Positions 54,201 through 62,969 of a DNA stretch of 64,000 nucleotides are shown here, in pieces. This DNA is from Balneolaceae bacterium (GTDB lineage Bacteria; Bacteroidota; Rhodothermia; Balneolales; Balneolaceae). A program made the translations under genes and the position numbers. The stretch is from assembly GCA_017795005.1 (NCBI GenBank), contig CP051242.1:3650119-3714118 (forward strand), in the 5' to 3' direction. How positions within the stretch are numbered: position 1 is the first letter of the stretch; each line of letters starts with the position of its first letter. The notes below the pieces were generated by a model. It saw nothing but the letters and a program-made list of their open reading frames with translations, made no database searches and was not told the DNA's origin.

Positions 54201-55803
54201 CTACTTCAAAATCGATTCTGCTCTGATCTATAGTTACATGCCCTTCAGCTGTAACTTTATTTTCGCTGATGGTCCCCTTCAACCGGTATTGTTCAATTTT
54301 TTGATCATTGATGTAATTATTTGAAACCGATGAGAGCCTTTGGTCAAAGGGTAAATTTCTTAGTTCATCCTGACTATTCGAATTCAAAACTAAATCATGT
54401 CTACTGGTTATTGAATAAATCCAAGGCTGATCAGAAAGCTCGAAGCCTTTTCCCTCAATTCCTATTCCAAAATTCAGATTTGTTTTGATATCGGTAAGCT
54501 CGGTCCAGTATGATAAATCGAGGTTTGTAAATCGTGCCTTCAAGTTCCAACTGGCTGTATCCGAAGATATGTTATAAATCATTGGATACGCATTCATCTG
54601 CTCTTCAAATTGTGGGTGAATTGCAAAATGTCCAACTAAGTCATCGTCTTTCAGTGTTCCGCTTCCAATCACCCTATTTAAATAGTAGTTTTGGTACCTT
54701 AGCTCCATTACCGTGAAGCCCCAAATGATATCTGCTTTATCAATTTCTGATGAAATATTTCCATTTACAGTAAAGCGATATTCACCAAGTTCTGAGTCCA
54801 GCGAATCATCGGTGAAAGCTGCAATATTCAAACCTTCCCCAAAAATACCGAGCTGATATAATGTTGGTTCATCCACGAAACCAAATCCTGCCAATAACTC
54901 TAAATTAGGAGCATATTCATGATCCATTAATAACCTGAAGTTTAAACTATCCAATGTTCCTGAAACCGAAAGATTAAGTTCAAAATCTTCTTCGGGTAGT
55001 TTAGCATCCAGATAAGGTTGAATATCGGCAAGAGAGAGCGGCGAGGTTAACGCTTCAGCAGAAAAGCTGGAATCTGAAGTAGCCGCTGATGCAGATGCCT
55101 TTAACATAGACCTGCCCGATTCAATCACTAATTCCTGCAAAGTGATTATATCATCTAAAACATTTGCTGATGTTTCAATTTTAATAGGATCAGGCAATCT
55201 TCCTTCTTCTAACAAGAAACTCAATGATGATAGATTAAATTGCAGAGTATCCGTTTTACTGAAGGTGGCTACTGCATCAAGGCTCTGGATAAGTACTGAA
55301 GAATCAGGCAAGTAAGATGGAGAATACACTCTGGTGTTAATATTCCTCAAATTTATTTCCGAGAGAACAATATTAAGCGCCTCAGATTCTTCGTTTTGCT
55401 CTTTTACTAATTCCTGAACATTAAAAACGGTATCCTGCCGTTCTTCAATGTTGGAGTGAACACCAACTAGTTTTAGCTCATTAATAACATAGACGCTTTT
55501 CAAGAAGCTCCAAATATTATAATTAGCATAAAGTGTATCCGCGGTAAAAATGGTATCTGCTTGAATTACTGCAATATCAGTCAATTCTATTTCTTTCCAT
55601 AAATCACCATCCAGATTATTAATTGAAAGCGTTCCATTTAGCTGCTCATTTGCTATCGATACTATTTTACTTTTCACAAAACGATGCACCAAATCAGTTG
55701 TAAGTAAATACCTGCCTAACAACTGTACTCCAACAAAAATGGATAATACAATCAGAGAAATCCTGAGAGCTTTTAAATTTCTATGTTGCTTCTGATCTGT
55801 CAT
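51277..55803 (-). CDS. tamB: TamB-like translocation and assembly module protein
   Basis: A 1508-residue inner-membrane-anchored periplasmic protein. The N-terminal anchor is KALRISLIVLSIFVGVQLLG. The long middle is a series of beta strands as in the TamB/AsmA-like groove proteins that conduct lipids or outer-membrane proteins between membranes. The C-terminal DUF490 domain shows GYVRPLGKLFVMEEAGFTFSGPIEDPDLNI, YLIQGTAQNPEFSFDSDP, QSDIVCYTLFSKP, and the end KTLFMLEYILSERWDLIMTQGDD. The start at 55803 overlaps the TAA of the upstream TamA-like gene by one base (TAATG). The ATG at 55839 would overlap that gene by 37 bases and is unlikely. Operon with tamA, as in many Gram-negatives. Confidence 0.9.
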   Translation of the reverse strand: MTDQKQHRNLKALRISLIVLSIFVGVQLLGRYLLTTDLVHRFVKSKIVSIANEQLNGTLSINNLDGDLWKEIELTDIAVIQADTIFTADTLYANYNIWSFLKSVYVINELKLVGVHSNIEERQDTVFNVQELVKEQNEESEALNIVLSEINLRNINTRVYSPSYLPDSSVLIQSLDAVATFSKTDTLQFNLSSLSFLLEEGRLPDPIKIETSANVLDDIITLQELVIESGRSMLKASASAATSDSSFSAEALTSPLSLADIQPYLDAKLPEEDFELNLSVSGTLDSLNFRLLMDHEYAPNLELLAGFGFVDEPTLYQLGIFGEGLNIAAFTDDSLDSELGEYRFTVNGNISSEIDKADIIWGFTVMELRYQNYYLNRVIGSGTLKDDDLVGHFAIHPQFEEQMNAYPMIYNISSDTASWNLKARFTNLDLSYWTELTDIKTNLNFGIGIEGKGFELSDQPWIYSITSRHDLVLNSNSQDELRNLPFDQRLSSVSNNYINDQKIEQYRLKGTISENKVTAEGHVTIDQSRIDFEVDALDFLEEKPLYEYYLTTSGFNLSEINQLSDFPTHLNMVLEGKGSGITPESARLNTSVNIDSSVINGARFQKLDASLNLVNGVLNIGEGLLNSDIVEGQFSGRKNITDEKDPENWLSIDMKVKDIQPLAPLADVEILNATGDITGRITQDTAGVLQGNMNVNFYDVIVDTLFTASRINGSMDVTMQEMRGFITNLEIESPVISGVSLQDIQLVSNGEANDDSLRSQFTLEVIGSERGRLIQEGLIAMDFSEELIDIRFDQFDFITNESELTMAKPFNVRIKGQTIGTDTLDLSSSTGAFLKFSIPYADSVEQYGWIDGKNFDFGILQEVIFGERFIDGVLSGELVFNQSEEQVTGNGVFNLIRLKYRDIEADSLDLRFDIVEQRLKLVGLLSWDDQERVKGNLDVPFVLKDQSELGDEFYDQPVEGSLVVNPSELTRFKALLNEFGIENTDGILSFNGTMSGTAGEPNFEGDFLLNQPVLSGVRLDTVKAGFNYDNLRTGLEVRSEIIAAKQKAAQIEINYPLEYDFRTFQVILPDEEENIRVNIITENFNLAVFNDFLNKEYMRGLTGSLNADVRLEGTSESLIPKGYMRLTGGKVSVPIAGITLQGIRSDVEFTQSGLRVKELVARSGRGSFNANGTVDMEGIIPQTLDLNARAERFRLANTEDYNIVIDLDSRLSGRATTPTSTGKITVRNGFIYLQDFGEDSIEEVQLEGEEVSSFSPYDSLAMDMSIVIQRDFYVRNRTYLDMEIELTGELDAQKETKGELALFGALNGVGGYVRPLGKLFVMEEAGFTFSGPIEDPDLNIKSRYTPPTRQKGEPVELYYLIQGTAQNPEFSFDSDPQMEQSDIVCYTLFSKPCYSLESWQSVFASGGGPSAADLLTDVLLDEVEALATRELGVDVVQIDNSGASGGTSIKTGWYLNERTFFAIINEISGSTPKTLFMLEYILSERWDLIMTQGDDNRRGIDFRYQYDY

Positions 55804-57824
55804 TAGAAAGCCTGGCCGATTGTGAAATGAATATCCCATCGGGCAAACCGCCCTCCTCTGTCAATTCCGCCTGGAAATTGCTGCAAATCCTGTGAATTCG
55901 GATTTATTTTATACCCGATATCAATCCGGACTGGGCCAATTGGAGATTCATATCGAAGACCTCCACCAACTCCAAATTGAAGATTTTCAAAATTTATATC
56001 TCTAGTTCTTCTCCAAACCTGTCCCCCGTCTAAAAAAGCAGCCATTCCAAAGCCCTTTATCAAACCATTAAGACTCTTCCGGAATTCAACATTAAAGTTG
56101 AATAAAGCCCGTCCACCTACGGGTACATATCGTAAAGTTGTATCTGAAACCTCAACCCCGTCCACAGTTTCATTTGTCACTGTTTCAACAACACGTTTAG
56201 GGCCTAAAAACTGAGTTGGCCAACCCCTTACTGAGTTTGTTCCTCCCACATAATACTTCACATCCGAAGGTAGTGAATCTTGCCGGGCTGAATAAATTGC
56301 CCCTCCTCTTACACGGGTAGCAAGAACTAGACTTCTATTTATTTCGGAATATTTTCTTATATCTAATGATGCCTTATTAAAACTGAACGTTGACTCTCCG
56401 AACAACCCTGAGAATTCTAAAAATGGCTGAATAATAATCCCTCTTCTACCTCTCCGAAGATTTTTTGTGTAGTAGAGATTTAGCGCAAAAGAAGAAACGT
56501 TGTATGAGAGAAGACTATCTGGTAATACTTGCTCCACACTTTGCTGCTCTGATGTACTCCGCACATTCGATTCATCATTGATTGCAAATTCATAGGAAAA
56601 AGTTCCCGTCAGGTTTCTGCTGTATTCGTACCCAAAGGTGTTAATAATACCTGCAGTAAGAATTTCATAACTACGTTCATCGCGAAACTGATAAAAGGGA
56701 TTTATATTTATACTGCTTTTGGTATTGTATACATAAGGAAACAAATACTCAGCACTTAACTTTCTGTCATAAAAAGAATATTTAGCTGACGTACTGAATT
56801 GCTCACCTTTACCTCTCACATTTCTATAAACCCAGGTTGCCTGAGTTCTGAATGCCCTTAAAAAATTAGACTCTGTTATTTTCCCATCATCAGCAACAAT
56901 ACGATCAAAATCACCTGCTCCAAATTTAAGCTGAACAGAACGTAAAGGAAGTTCTTTAACTCTTAGAAGTACATTTACGCTTGTATCCTGAGGTTGGTCT
57001 GGAATAGAAACCAGAGCTAACCTAAACAGGTGATGTTTAAAAACTTCCCTTTGGGCATTTCTCATATCACTTTCATTAAAGTATTCCCCTGTTTTAAGCC
57101 CACTTTCCCTAACAATAAGTTCGTCAGATAGAGTAGTTTCTCCTTCCACAAAAATACTATCGAATTTAGCTCTTGGACCTGCCTCAGCAGTTATTAATAA
57201 ACTTGTTTTTTTTGCTGAAGAATCCGTCTCTGCTTCAACTTTTGTATTTGAATAAGGATACCCTAGTTGTTTTAAAGATTGTTCAAACCTGGCAATAACT
57301 TCGGTTTCTTCAATCGGTTCATAAATTCTTCCTTCCCGATAGGGTGATCTTCTTAGTGTAGAATTAAAATCTCTGTTCTCACTAATAAAGACGCTATCTT
57401 TAGATGAAGCGCTTAGATTAATTTCAATATTTTCGATTCTTATTGGCAGGTTTTCAGTTACAAAGAAGGTGACATGTTTTTTCCATTCCTTGCGCTTAGA
57501 TTCAACCTGATAGGTGACCTCAACATCGTTAAAACCTCTTCTTTGATAAAAACGCTCTATTCTTATAACATCTTTACGAATCTCTGTTTCCGACAACTTA
57601 TAGCCGCTTCTATTCCAAAAAGTTAGTTTTTTCCATACTGAGGGTTGTTCGGAAGCAATCCTTTTTTTAATCACGACGTCTTCAAATCGTTGATTACCCT
57701 CTATACTCACTTTCCAAATTCGGGCAGTTTCTTCCTCTGATTCCTGAGCAACCAGATTTTGAGAAATTATTACCCCACCTATAATGGTTAATAAAAAAAA
57801 TATGATATGTTTAGCAGGGTAGAT
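55803..57824 (-). CDS. BamA/TamA-family outer-membrane protein with a non-canonical start
   Basis: An Omp85-family barrel with N-terminal POTRA domains (RIWKVSIEGNQRFEDVVIKK; FYQRRGFNDVEVTYQ; RFEQSLKQLGYPYSNTKVE; IFVEGETTLSDELIVRESGLKTG). The C-terminal barrel carries the lid signature GGTNSVRGW and ends PVRIDIGYKINP, then WDIHFTIGQAF with a terminal Phe. It pairs with the TamB-like gene below. Upstream of the in-frame GTG at 57710 the frame stays open to a TAG at 57837-57839 and encodes a signal peptide (HIIFFLLTIIGGVIISQNL, then VAQ), yet it has no ATG, GTG or TTG. An AGAGGA site precedes ATC 57824, which I used as start. A sequencing error or mutation is an alternative. Confidence 0.88.
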   Translation of the reverse strand: MYPAKHIIFFLLTIIGGVIISQNLVAQESEEETARIWKVSIEGNQRFEDVVIKKRIASEQPSVWKKLTFWNRSGYKLSETEIRKDVIRIERFYQRRGFNDVEVTYQVESKRKEWKKHVTFFVTENLPIRIENIEINLSASSKDSVFISENRDFNSTLRRSPYREGRIYEPIEETEVIARFEQSLKQLGYPYSNTKVEAETDSSAKKTSLLITAEAGPRAKFDSIFVEGETTLSDELIVRESGLKTGEYFNESDMRNAQREVFKHHLFRLALVSIPDQPQDTSVNVLLRVKELPLRSVQLKFGAGDFDRIVADDGKITESNFLRAFRTQATWVYRNVRGKGEQFSTSAKYSFYDRKLSAEYLFPYVYNTKSSININPFYQFRDERSYEILTAGIINTFGYEYSRNLTGTFSYEFAINDESNVRSTSEQQSVEQVLPDSLLSYNVSSFALNLYYTKNLRRGRRGIIIQPFLEFSGLFGESTFSFNKASLDIRKYSEINRSLVLATRVRGGAIYSARQDSLPSDVKYYVGGTNSVRGWPTQFLGPKRVVETVTNETVDGVEVSDTTLRYVPVGGRALFNFNVEFRKSLNGLIKGFGMAAFLDGGQVWRRTRDINFENLQFGVGGGLRYESPIGPVRIDIGYKINPNSQDLQQFPGGIDRGGRFARWDIHFTIGQAF

Positions 57825-57936
57825 GATTAATCCTCTCTAGAATTAAAGAACAAAGAATAAACAGAAGTATTATTATTTAATAAGAGCAAAAAGTTAACAC
57901 TATTAATTACTATTGATAATATAAAAGGGTATAGAT

Positions 57937-59196
57937 ATGGTTAAAATAAAATTATTGATACTTGTTCCGTTTCTTTTCATCGCATGTAAATCATCTTCGA
58001 ATTTTACGGGATTTTCTTATGACCCTCCCGGAGTAACCAATACGGTTGATAAAAAAACAGAAGAAATTAAACTACGAACTATTGGAGCCGGAAGCCCTAA
58101 AGTTTGGGTTAGTAATGAGTTTGAATCTGCCAGAGCAAATGATTTCTATCAAGTTAACGTCAACACTTTTGAGGTATTAATCAAACCTGAAAATGCACCC
58201 ATAAATAATAGTCCATGGTTCGCATTTAAAATATGGAGTGATTCTGCTCAAGTAATTAACCTCAGATTAAACTACAAAGGTGGGAAGCACCGATATCTTC
58301 CTAAAGTCTCAGGTCAAAAACAGGGGGTACAATTCTCACATATTATCCGGGATGCTGCTTACGATACTTCTAATGGTAGTGTAACTTTTGGACTTCATGT
58401 TGATGAAAATCCTCAAACTGTATCAGCTCATTTTCTTGATAATACTCGTTTTTCCGACTTGATTGCAGAAATTGAAAATAATAGAAAGCCTTTCATCACT
58501 ATTGATACAATCGGCTTCTCACATCAGGAAAAACCAATAATTGAGCTTACAGCTAATGAAACTGAAATCATCAACCCGGGAGCTCTTCTTCTTTTTAGCC
58601 GACAACACCCTCCTGAAGTTCCGGGTTACAAAGCTTATCAGGCTTTTTGGAATGAGTTAACTTCTGATTCTGAATTAGCTGTTACTTTCAGAAAGTATTT
58701 TTTAATTAAGGCATACCCTATAATCAACCCGGATGGAGTCGTAAATGGACATTGGAGACATAATTTTAAAGGGATCGATTTAAACCGGGATTGGGAAAAT
58801 TTTAATCAACCTGAAACACAAGCCATTAAAAATGCTCTTTTATCTTTACAGGATGAAGGAACAGCTACCGTCTTCTATGGAATAGATTTTCACTCAACCA
58901 ATGAAAATATATTATATCCCATAAATGAAGAAGTAGTGACTTCTCCTGACAACTTAACACAGGAGTGGTCAGTGTTAATCAAAGAAGATAATCCTGAATT
59001 AAATTTTAGGAGTGAAGAGTTTGATACAAGCTCCCCTATTGCTAAGAACTGGATTTACAGAACTTTTGGCGCTGACGCAGTAACTTTTGAAGTAGGCGAT
59101 GAAGTTGATGAGAATGCCATAAGAAGCCTTGGCACTAATGCAGCTCAGTCACTAATGAAGCTATTAATTGATGAGTGGCAGAAAAGAAATGAATAG
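57937..59196 (+). CDS. M14 family zinc carboxypeptidase, lipoprotein
   Basis: A 419-residue exported enzyme. The lipoprotein signal is MVKIKLLILVPFLFIAC (Cys 17). A beta domain of about 170 residues precedes the peptidase part. Zinc ligands lie in SRQHPPEVPG (HxxE) and GIDFHSTNE (His). INPDGVVNGHWRHNFKG and DLNRDWENFNQPE contain the Arg that binds the substrate carboxylate. The general-base Glu is in VTFEVGDEVDEN. Subfamilies like this act on short peptides or peptidoglycan stems. The next gene begins 7 bp later, so the two are probably co-transcribed. Confidence 0.9.
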   Translation: MVKIKLLILVPFLFIACKSSSNFTGFSYDPPGVTNTVDKKTEEIKLRTIGAGSPKVWVSNEFESARANDFYQVNVNTFEVLIKPENAPINNSPWFAFKIWSDSAQVINLRLNYKGGKHRYLPKVSGQKQGVQFSHIIRDAAYDTSNGSVTFGLHVDENPQTVSAHFLDNTRFSDLIAEIENNRKPFITIDTIGFSHQEKPIIELTANETEIINPGALLLFSRQHPPEVPGYKAYQAFWNELTSDSELAVTFRKYFLIKAYPIINPDGVVNGHWRHNFKGIDLNRDWENFNQPETQAIKNALLSLQDEGTATVFYGIDFHSTNENILYPINEEVVTSPDNLTQEWSVLIKEDNPELNFRSEEFDTSSPIAKNWIYRTFGADAVTFEVGDEVDENAIRSLGTNAAQSLMKLLIDEWQKRNE

Positions 59197-59203
59197 CCTT
59201 TAA

Positions 59204-59653
59204 ATGAATGCACTAACCGAAGGTCTTACTAACTGGAAGCTCCGCCTTATTCTAAGTGCGCTTTTGTGCATGATGGGGCTTGCTACTATGATAAGTATGA
59301 TTCTGGGTTTGATTATACCGCTTAGTGTGTTTGACAAAACCATTGTAGCCATTGCAGTATTTATGGTTGGAGTACCAACTTATCTAATTGTTAGTCGATT
59401 AAATAGTATTGATGAACAAACGATTGCGGTGTTTATCAATGAACAGTCTAATGACTTATCGATTAATCCTGAACTACTTTTAAAAAATAACTCGGAACTG
59501 AATGATGATGATTTAAAAGAAAAGGAGCATTTGATTTCAATCTTTTCTGAAAAACCTGTTTATCAGTTTCTTCCTGATAAGCCTGTTAAGCAAGCATATT
59601 TCTTATTAATTGCTTCTTTACTAATTAGCTTATTGATCTGGTTTTTAAGTTGA
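59204..59653 (+). CDS. membrane protein of unknown function
   Basis: A 149-residue protein. Two N-terminal helices (LRLILSALLCMMGLATMISM and TIVAIAVFMVGVPTYLIV) frame a short loop. A polar stretch of about 60 residues (SIDEQTIAVFINEQSNDL to SIFSEKPVYQF) follows, then one C-terminal helix (AYFLLIASLLISLLIWFLS). No family is recognised. It lies between the M14 carboxypeptidase and the CDF transporter genes, with gaps of 7 and 31 bp, and may belong to the same transcript. Confidence 0.72.
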   Translation: MNALTEGLTNWKLRLILSALLCMMGLATMISMILGLIIPLSVFDKTIVAIAVFMVGVPTYLIVSRLNSIDEQTIAVFINEQSNDLSINPELLLKNNSELNDDDLKEKEHLISIFSEKPVYQFLPDKPVKQAYFLLIASLLISLLIWFLS

Positions 59654-59684
59654 CCTCGGTTTTGATCAGCCGTAATTTCAGGTA

Positions 59685-60614
59685 ATGGCACACGATCGTA
59701 AACACCATCATCATCATCACCCAAATATTGATGATACATCGATCTGGAAACTTTGGATATCGATTATCCTCAATCTTGTAATAACGCTGGCAGAATTTGT
59801 TGGTGGGTTACTTTCAAATAGTCTCGCTCTTCTATCCGATGCTGTTCATAATCTTAATGATACTCTATCCCTTATCATCAGTCTTGTAGCGAGAAAGATT
59901 TCAAAAAAAGGGGTAAATCAGAATAAAACCTTTGGCTACAAACGTGCAGAAATAATTGGTGCTTTTATCAATCTTATCACATTGGTAATAGTAGCTCTTT
60001 TTCTAATTAAAGAAGGGGTTGAACGCTTTTTTGATCCGCAGCCTATTGACGGTTTCACTATGTTTTGGGTTGCCATTGTGGGACTCTTCGGAAATTTTAT
60101 TACTGCTGCACTTCTTTTTAAGGAGTCCAAAGAAAACCTGAATATGCGCAGTGCATACACTCACATCCTTTCAGACGGACTTTCTTCAGTTGGTGTAATT
60201 ATTGGAGGATGGATGATCTTTAAATACGATTGGTATATCGTAGATACCATACTAACAATTGGTATTGGCGCATACATATTGTATCACTCCTATTATATGT
60301 TAAGAGAAACCATTGATATCTTGATGCAGGCGAAACCTGAAAATTTAGACCTCTCAGAATTACAGAATTCAATGCTTGATGTCGAAAAAGTGTGCGGAAT
60401 ACATCACCTTCATGTTTGGCAATTAGATGAATCTCAGGTTATGCTCGAATGCCATGTTGTAATAAATGAGGAAAATCTTTCTGAAATGGAAGAAGTAAAA
60501 TCGGGACTCAAAAAACTCCTTCATGATAAGTTTGAAATATTTCACTCCACGCTGGAATTCGAATTCGAACCCTGTGGAGCTGCTCATCATGAATTAGAGC
60601 ATCATCTTCATTAA
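59685..60614 (+). CDS. cation diffusion facilitator (zinc/cobalt/cadmium exporter, CzcD-like)
   Basis: A 309-residue inner-membrane antiporter. The cytoplasmic N-terminus holds a string of His (KHHHHHHPN). Six helices follow: the second contains ALLSDAVHNLNDTLSL and the fifth HILSDGLSSVGVIIGG, the HxxxD pairs of the zinc-selective transport site. The C-terminal domain (HHLHVWQLDESQVMLECHVV) is the ferredoxin-like metal-sensing fold, with further His at the end (CGAAHHELEHHLH). It exports Zn2+ and similar ions using the proton gradient. It sits just before the run of metal-linked secreted genes. Confidence 0.95.
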   Translation: MAHDRKHHHHHHPNIDDTSIWKLWISIILNLVITLAEFVGGLLSNSLALLSDAVHNLNDTLSLIISLVARKISKKGVNQNKTFGYKRAEIIGAFINLITLVIVALFLIKEGVERFFDPQPIDGFTMFWVAIVGLFGNFITAALLFKESKENLNMRSAYTHILSDGLSSVGVIIGGWMIFKYDWYIVDTILTIGIGAYILYHSYYMLRETIDILMQAKPENLDLSELQNSMLDVEKVCGIHHLHVWQLDESQVMLECHVVINEENLSEMEEVKSGLKKLLHDKFEIFHSTLEFEFEPCGAAHHELEHHLH

Positions 60615-60685
60615 ATCCTGTAAACCCACTTATTGTATACCTGTTTGATTAAGCATTTTGTTTAAAGAGCCCTTATTTTTGCTTT

Positions 60686-61066
60686 GTGAAAAAAGCTGGA
60701 TCCATATTACTCCTTTCGCTGTACCTTTTTTCCATGATTCAAACTCTGGTTCCAGTAATCAGTTTTCATTTTAATCATGAATACATTATGCAGCATCATT
60801 GTCTCTCGCTAACTCAACCGGAGTTAAGCGACTGTGACGGATTCTGTTATTTAAAGAAAAAGGTTGACAAACATAAGGATCATGATATGGACTCTCATGG
60901 TACTACTGTATATGTACCGAAAGTACCATTTGTCTATTTACCAGAAGTTCGTTCAGGCGGCCCTGCTTTTAACCACCTTCCCGAGATTGATATTCGTTTC
61001 TTTTACAAAGAATCCATTCCTGATGATATCTTTCCGGACGTTATTTCTCCCCCTCCGAAAGCGTAG
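60686..61066 (+). CDS. small secreted Cys/His-rich protein
   Basis: A 126-residue exported protein starting at GTG. The signal peptide is KKAGSILLLSLYLFSMIQTL, then a motif of metal-associated small proteins of this lineage: FNHEYIMQHHCLS, SDCDGFCYLKKKV and HKDHDMDSHG, with three Cys and seven His in 40 residues. These residues point to copper or zinc binding. TATTTTTG (60674-60681) fits the -7 consensus but lies only 4 bases before the GTG. It is downstream of the CDF exporter and upstream of the Met/His-rich barrel gene. The function is inferred from composition and neighbours only. Confidence 0.72.
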   Translation: MKKAGSILLLSLYLFSMIQTLVPVISFHFNHEYIMQHHCLSLTQPELSDCDGFCYLKKKVDKHKDHDMDSHGTTVYVPKVPFVYLPEVRSGGPAFNHLPEIDIRFFYKESIPDDIFPDVISPPPKA

Positions 61067-61303
61067 TCTTTTCTTAGCAGATTTATTAAGTGAAGATCAT
61101 CCTAAACTAAGAGCTGAACTATTTAAGGTCTTGTTTCATAAACTTATGTATTGGTTTTATTAAACAGTATTTCGATTTCGAACTAAGGCTCTGATCATCT
61201 TCAGGATTTCCTTGAATAAGACTGTATAACATACAGATCGAATCCTATCTATCTGCTTTTATCTAATTCGTTTAGAAAAATTTTAATTCAATCTATAAAG
61301 ACA

Positions 61304-62329
61304 ATGAAAAGACTATTTCTTTCAGCATTCTTAATGCTATTTGCTACAACGTTAACTTTTGCTCAATGGAGCTCCGGAAGGCCAGATGGCCATGCCTCAA
61401 TAAACGTAATGGGAGATCATATTCACAAAAAAGGGGAAATTATGCTTTCCTATCGGTTTATGTGGATGAATATGGATGGCAATGGAGATGGCACAGATGA
61501 AATTTCAAATTCCAGCCTTCTTCGTCCGAACGGCGGTGACTATATGGTTGCCCCTGTTACCATGCCAATGCAAATGCATATGCTTGGTGCAATGTATGCC
61601 GTTTCCGATGACCTAACCCTGATGCTTATGCTTCCCTACCAGTCTTCAGAAATGGATCACATCACTGCGATGGGGGGGGCATTTACTACTGAATCTTCCG
61701 GTCTTGGAGACATCAAACTATCCGGAATGTATAATGTGTATAAAGGCGGTAATTCCAGGTCTCATATTCAACTCGGTGTAAGTTTACCAACTGGTTCTAT
61801 TGAAGAAAAAGATGCAAATCCAATGAGTAATGGAAATGATGTTACACTTCCATACCCGATGCAAATTGGTTCTGGTACTTTTGATTTGCTTCCCGGAATT
61901 ACCTTTTTGAGTCAAACTGAACAATTATCTTTTGGGTCTCAACTTAAAGGAATAATCCGACTTGGTGAAAATGAACAAGAGTATACTTTTGGAAATAAAC
62001 TCGGTTTTATGAACTGGGTAGGTCTGAAACTTTCGGATGTATTCAGCCCACAACTAAGTCTTAATTTTTCTACATGGGGAAATATAAGTGGTGAAAGCCC
62101 TGATTTAGCAATGGCTAATGCAAATGATGTTGTTCATACCGTTGATCCGAATTTAAAAGCCGGGTCTCGTTTGGATCTTGGGCTGGGTTTAAATATCCAG
62201 GCTCCGGGGAACTTAAATGATCTTCGTTTTGGTGCTATATACGAAATCCCGGTCTATCAAAAGCTGGATGGACCTCAGATGCGAAATGCAGGCATCTTTA
62301 CTTTTGGACTTCAGTACGCAATAGATTAA
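61304..62329 (+). CDS. Met/His-rich outer-membrane barrel of the phenol-degradation MetA-like type
   Basis: A 341-residue exported protein. The signal peptide (MKRLFLSAFLMLFATTLTFA) is followed by a 13-residue His/Gly-rich section (SSGRPDGHASINV) and a Met-rich stretch (LSYRFMWMNMDGN, MPMQMHMLGAMYAV, LMLMLPYQSSEMDHITAMGG). The rest is amphipathic strands with a terminal FTFGLQYAID, as in the Phenol_MetA_deg barrel family. Clustered Met suits binding of Cu(I) or passage of copper, which agrees with the SCO and PCu(A)C genes that follow. A terminator lies right after it, so SCO and PCu(A)C may be transcribed partly by read-through. The family call is moderate. Confidence 0.75.
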   Translation: MKRLFLSAFLMLFATTLTFAQWSSGRPDGHASINVMGDHIHKKGEIMLSYRFMWMNMDGNGDGTDEISNSSLLRPNGGDYMVAPVTMPMQMHMLGAMYAVSDDLTLMLMLPYQSSEMDHITAMGGAFTTESSGLGDIKLSGMYNVYKGGNSRSHIQLGVSLPTGSIEEKDANPMSNGNDVTLPYPMQIGSGTFDLLPGITFLSQTEQLSFGSQLKGIIRLGENEQEYTFGNKLGFMNWVGLKLSDVFSPQLSLNFSTWGNISGESPDLAMANANDVVHTVDPNLKAGSRLDLGLGLNIQAPGNLNDLRFGAIYEIPVYQKLDGPQMRNAGIFTFGLQYAID

Positions 62330-62341
62330 CACTATCGAATT

Positions 62342-62373
62342 ATTCTGAGCTCAGTTATCTTTGGGCTCAGAAT
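62342..62373 (+). terminator. stem-loop terminator after the Met/His-rich barrel gene
   Basis: ATTCTGAGC and GCTCAGAAT form a 9-bp stem with a 14-base loop followed by ATTTTATTT. It ends 11 bases before the SCO gene start and makes the alternative TTG start at 62361 (inside the hairpin) unlikely. Confidence 0.75.
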
Positions 62374-62384
62374 ATTTTATTTCA

Positions 62385-62969
62385 ATGAAGTATATACAAA
62401 CAATTTTAATCATCATTATTTCGGTCATTCTTTTTAGCTGTCAATCCGGCCCAAAAGTTATTGACGATTTAAGTGATACCACCTTTCAACTTGTAAATCA
62501 GGACAGCGTAACCGTTTCTTTTCCAGATGATTATCAGGGTAAATACGTGGTTATGGGATTCATCTATACAAATTGCCCCGATATTTGCCCGTTAATTACT
62601 CAGAACCTGATCAAGATTCAGCGTGAACTAGGTTTTCCTGAAGATGTGCAATTTCTTGGTATCACCTTCGACCCTGAAAGAGATACCCCATCAGTACTTT
62701 CAGATTATAAAGAGGTTTTTAAACTAAACGATAACTTTGACTTTCTTACCGGACAACCTGAAACTGTCAGTGCTTTTATGGACAGTGTTCGGGTTCGTAG
62801 TCAGGTTTCACTGACTACTATAACCAGCGATGGAAAGGAGATCTATTTCATGAACCACTCTGATAAAATTATGGTATTGGATAAAAAATCCAGAGTAATC
62901 ATCGAGTATGGTGGTAGTATGCCTCAAGTACCCAATTTAATTATTGAAGATTTTCAGTCCTTAAAATGA
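62385..62969 (+). CDS. SCO1/SenC family copper-binding protein
   Basis: A 194-residue lipoprotein (signal MKYIQTILIIIISVILFSC) with a thioredoxin fold. Copper ligands: FIYTNCPDICPLIT (CxxxC) and MNHSDKIMVLD (His). QFLGITFDPERDTPSVL is the family signature. SCO proteins deliver copper to the CuA site of cytochrome c oxidase or act as thiol reductants in its assembly. I chose ATG 62385 because the upstream terminator hairpin covers the earlier TTG. The PCu(A)C gene overlaps by 4 bases (ATGA) downstream, a coupling that fits joint copper delivery. Confidence 0.94.
   Translation: MKYIQTILIIIISVILFSCQSGPKVIDDLSDTTFQLVNQDSVTVSFPDDYQGKYVVMGFIYTNCPDICPLITQNLIKIQRELGFPEDVQFLGITFDPERDTPSVLSDYKEVFKLNDNFDFLTGQPETVSAFMDSVRVRSQVSLTTITSDGKEIYFMNHSDKIMVLDKKSRVIIEYGGSMPQVPNLIIEDFQSLK

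Noticed and set aside
55803-57710. GTG at 57710 as start of the TamA-like gene
   Set aside because: It would remove the evident signal peptide encoded just upstream in the same frame, leaving an outer-membrane protein with no export signal.
60864-61163. 99-residue frame overlapping the small Cys/His-rich gene
   Set aside because: It runs out of frame through a well-supported gene. The tail beyond that gene looks faintly coding (GEDHPKLRAELF-like) but has no start of its own; I see nothing else firm in 61067-61303.
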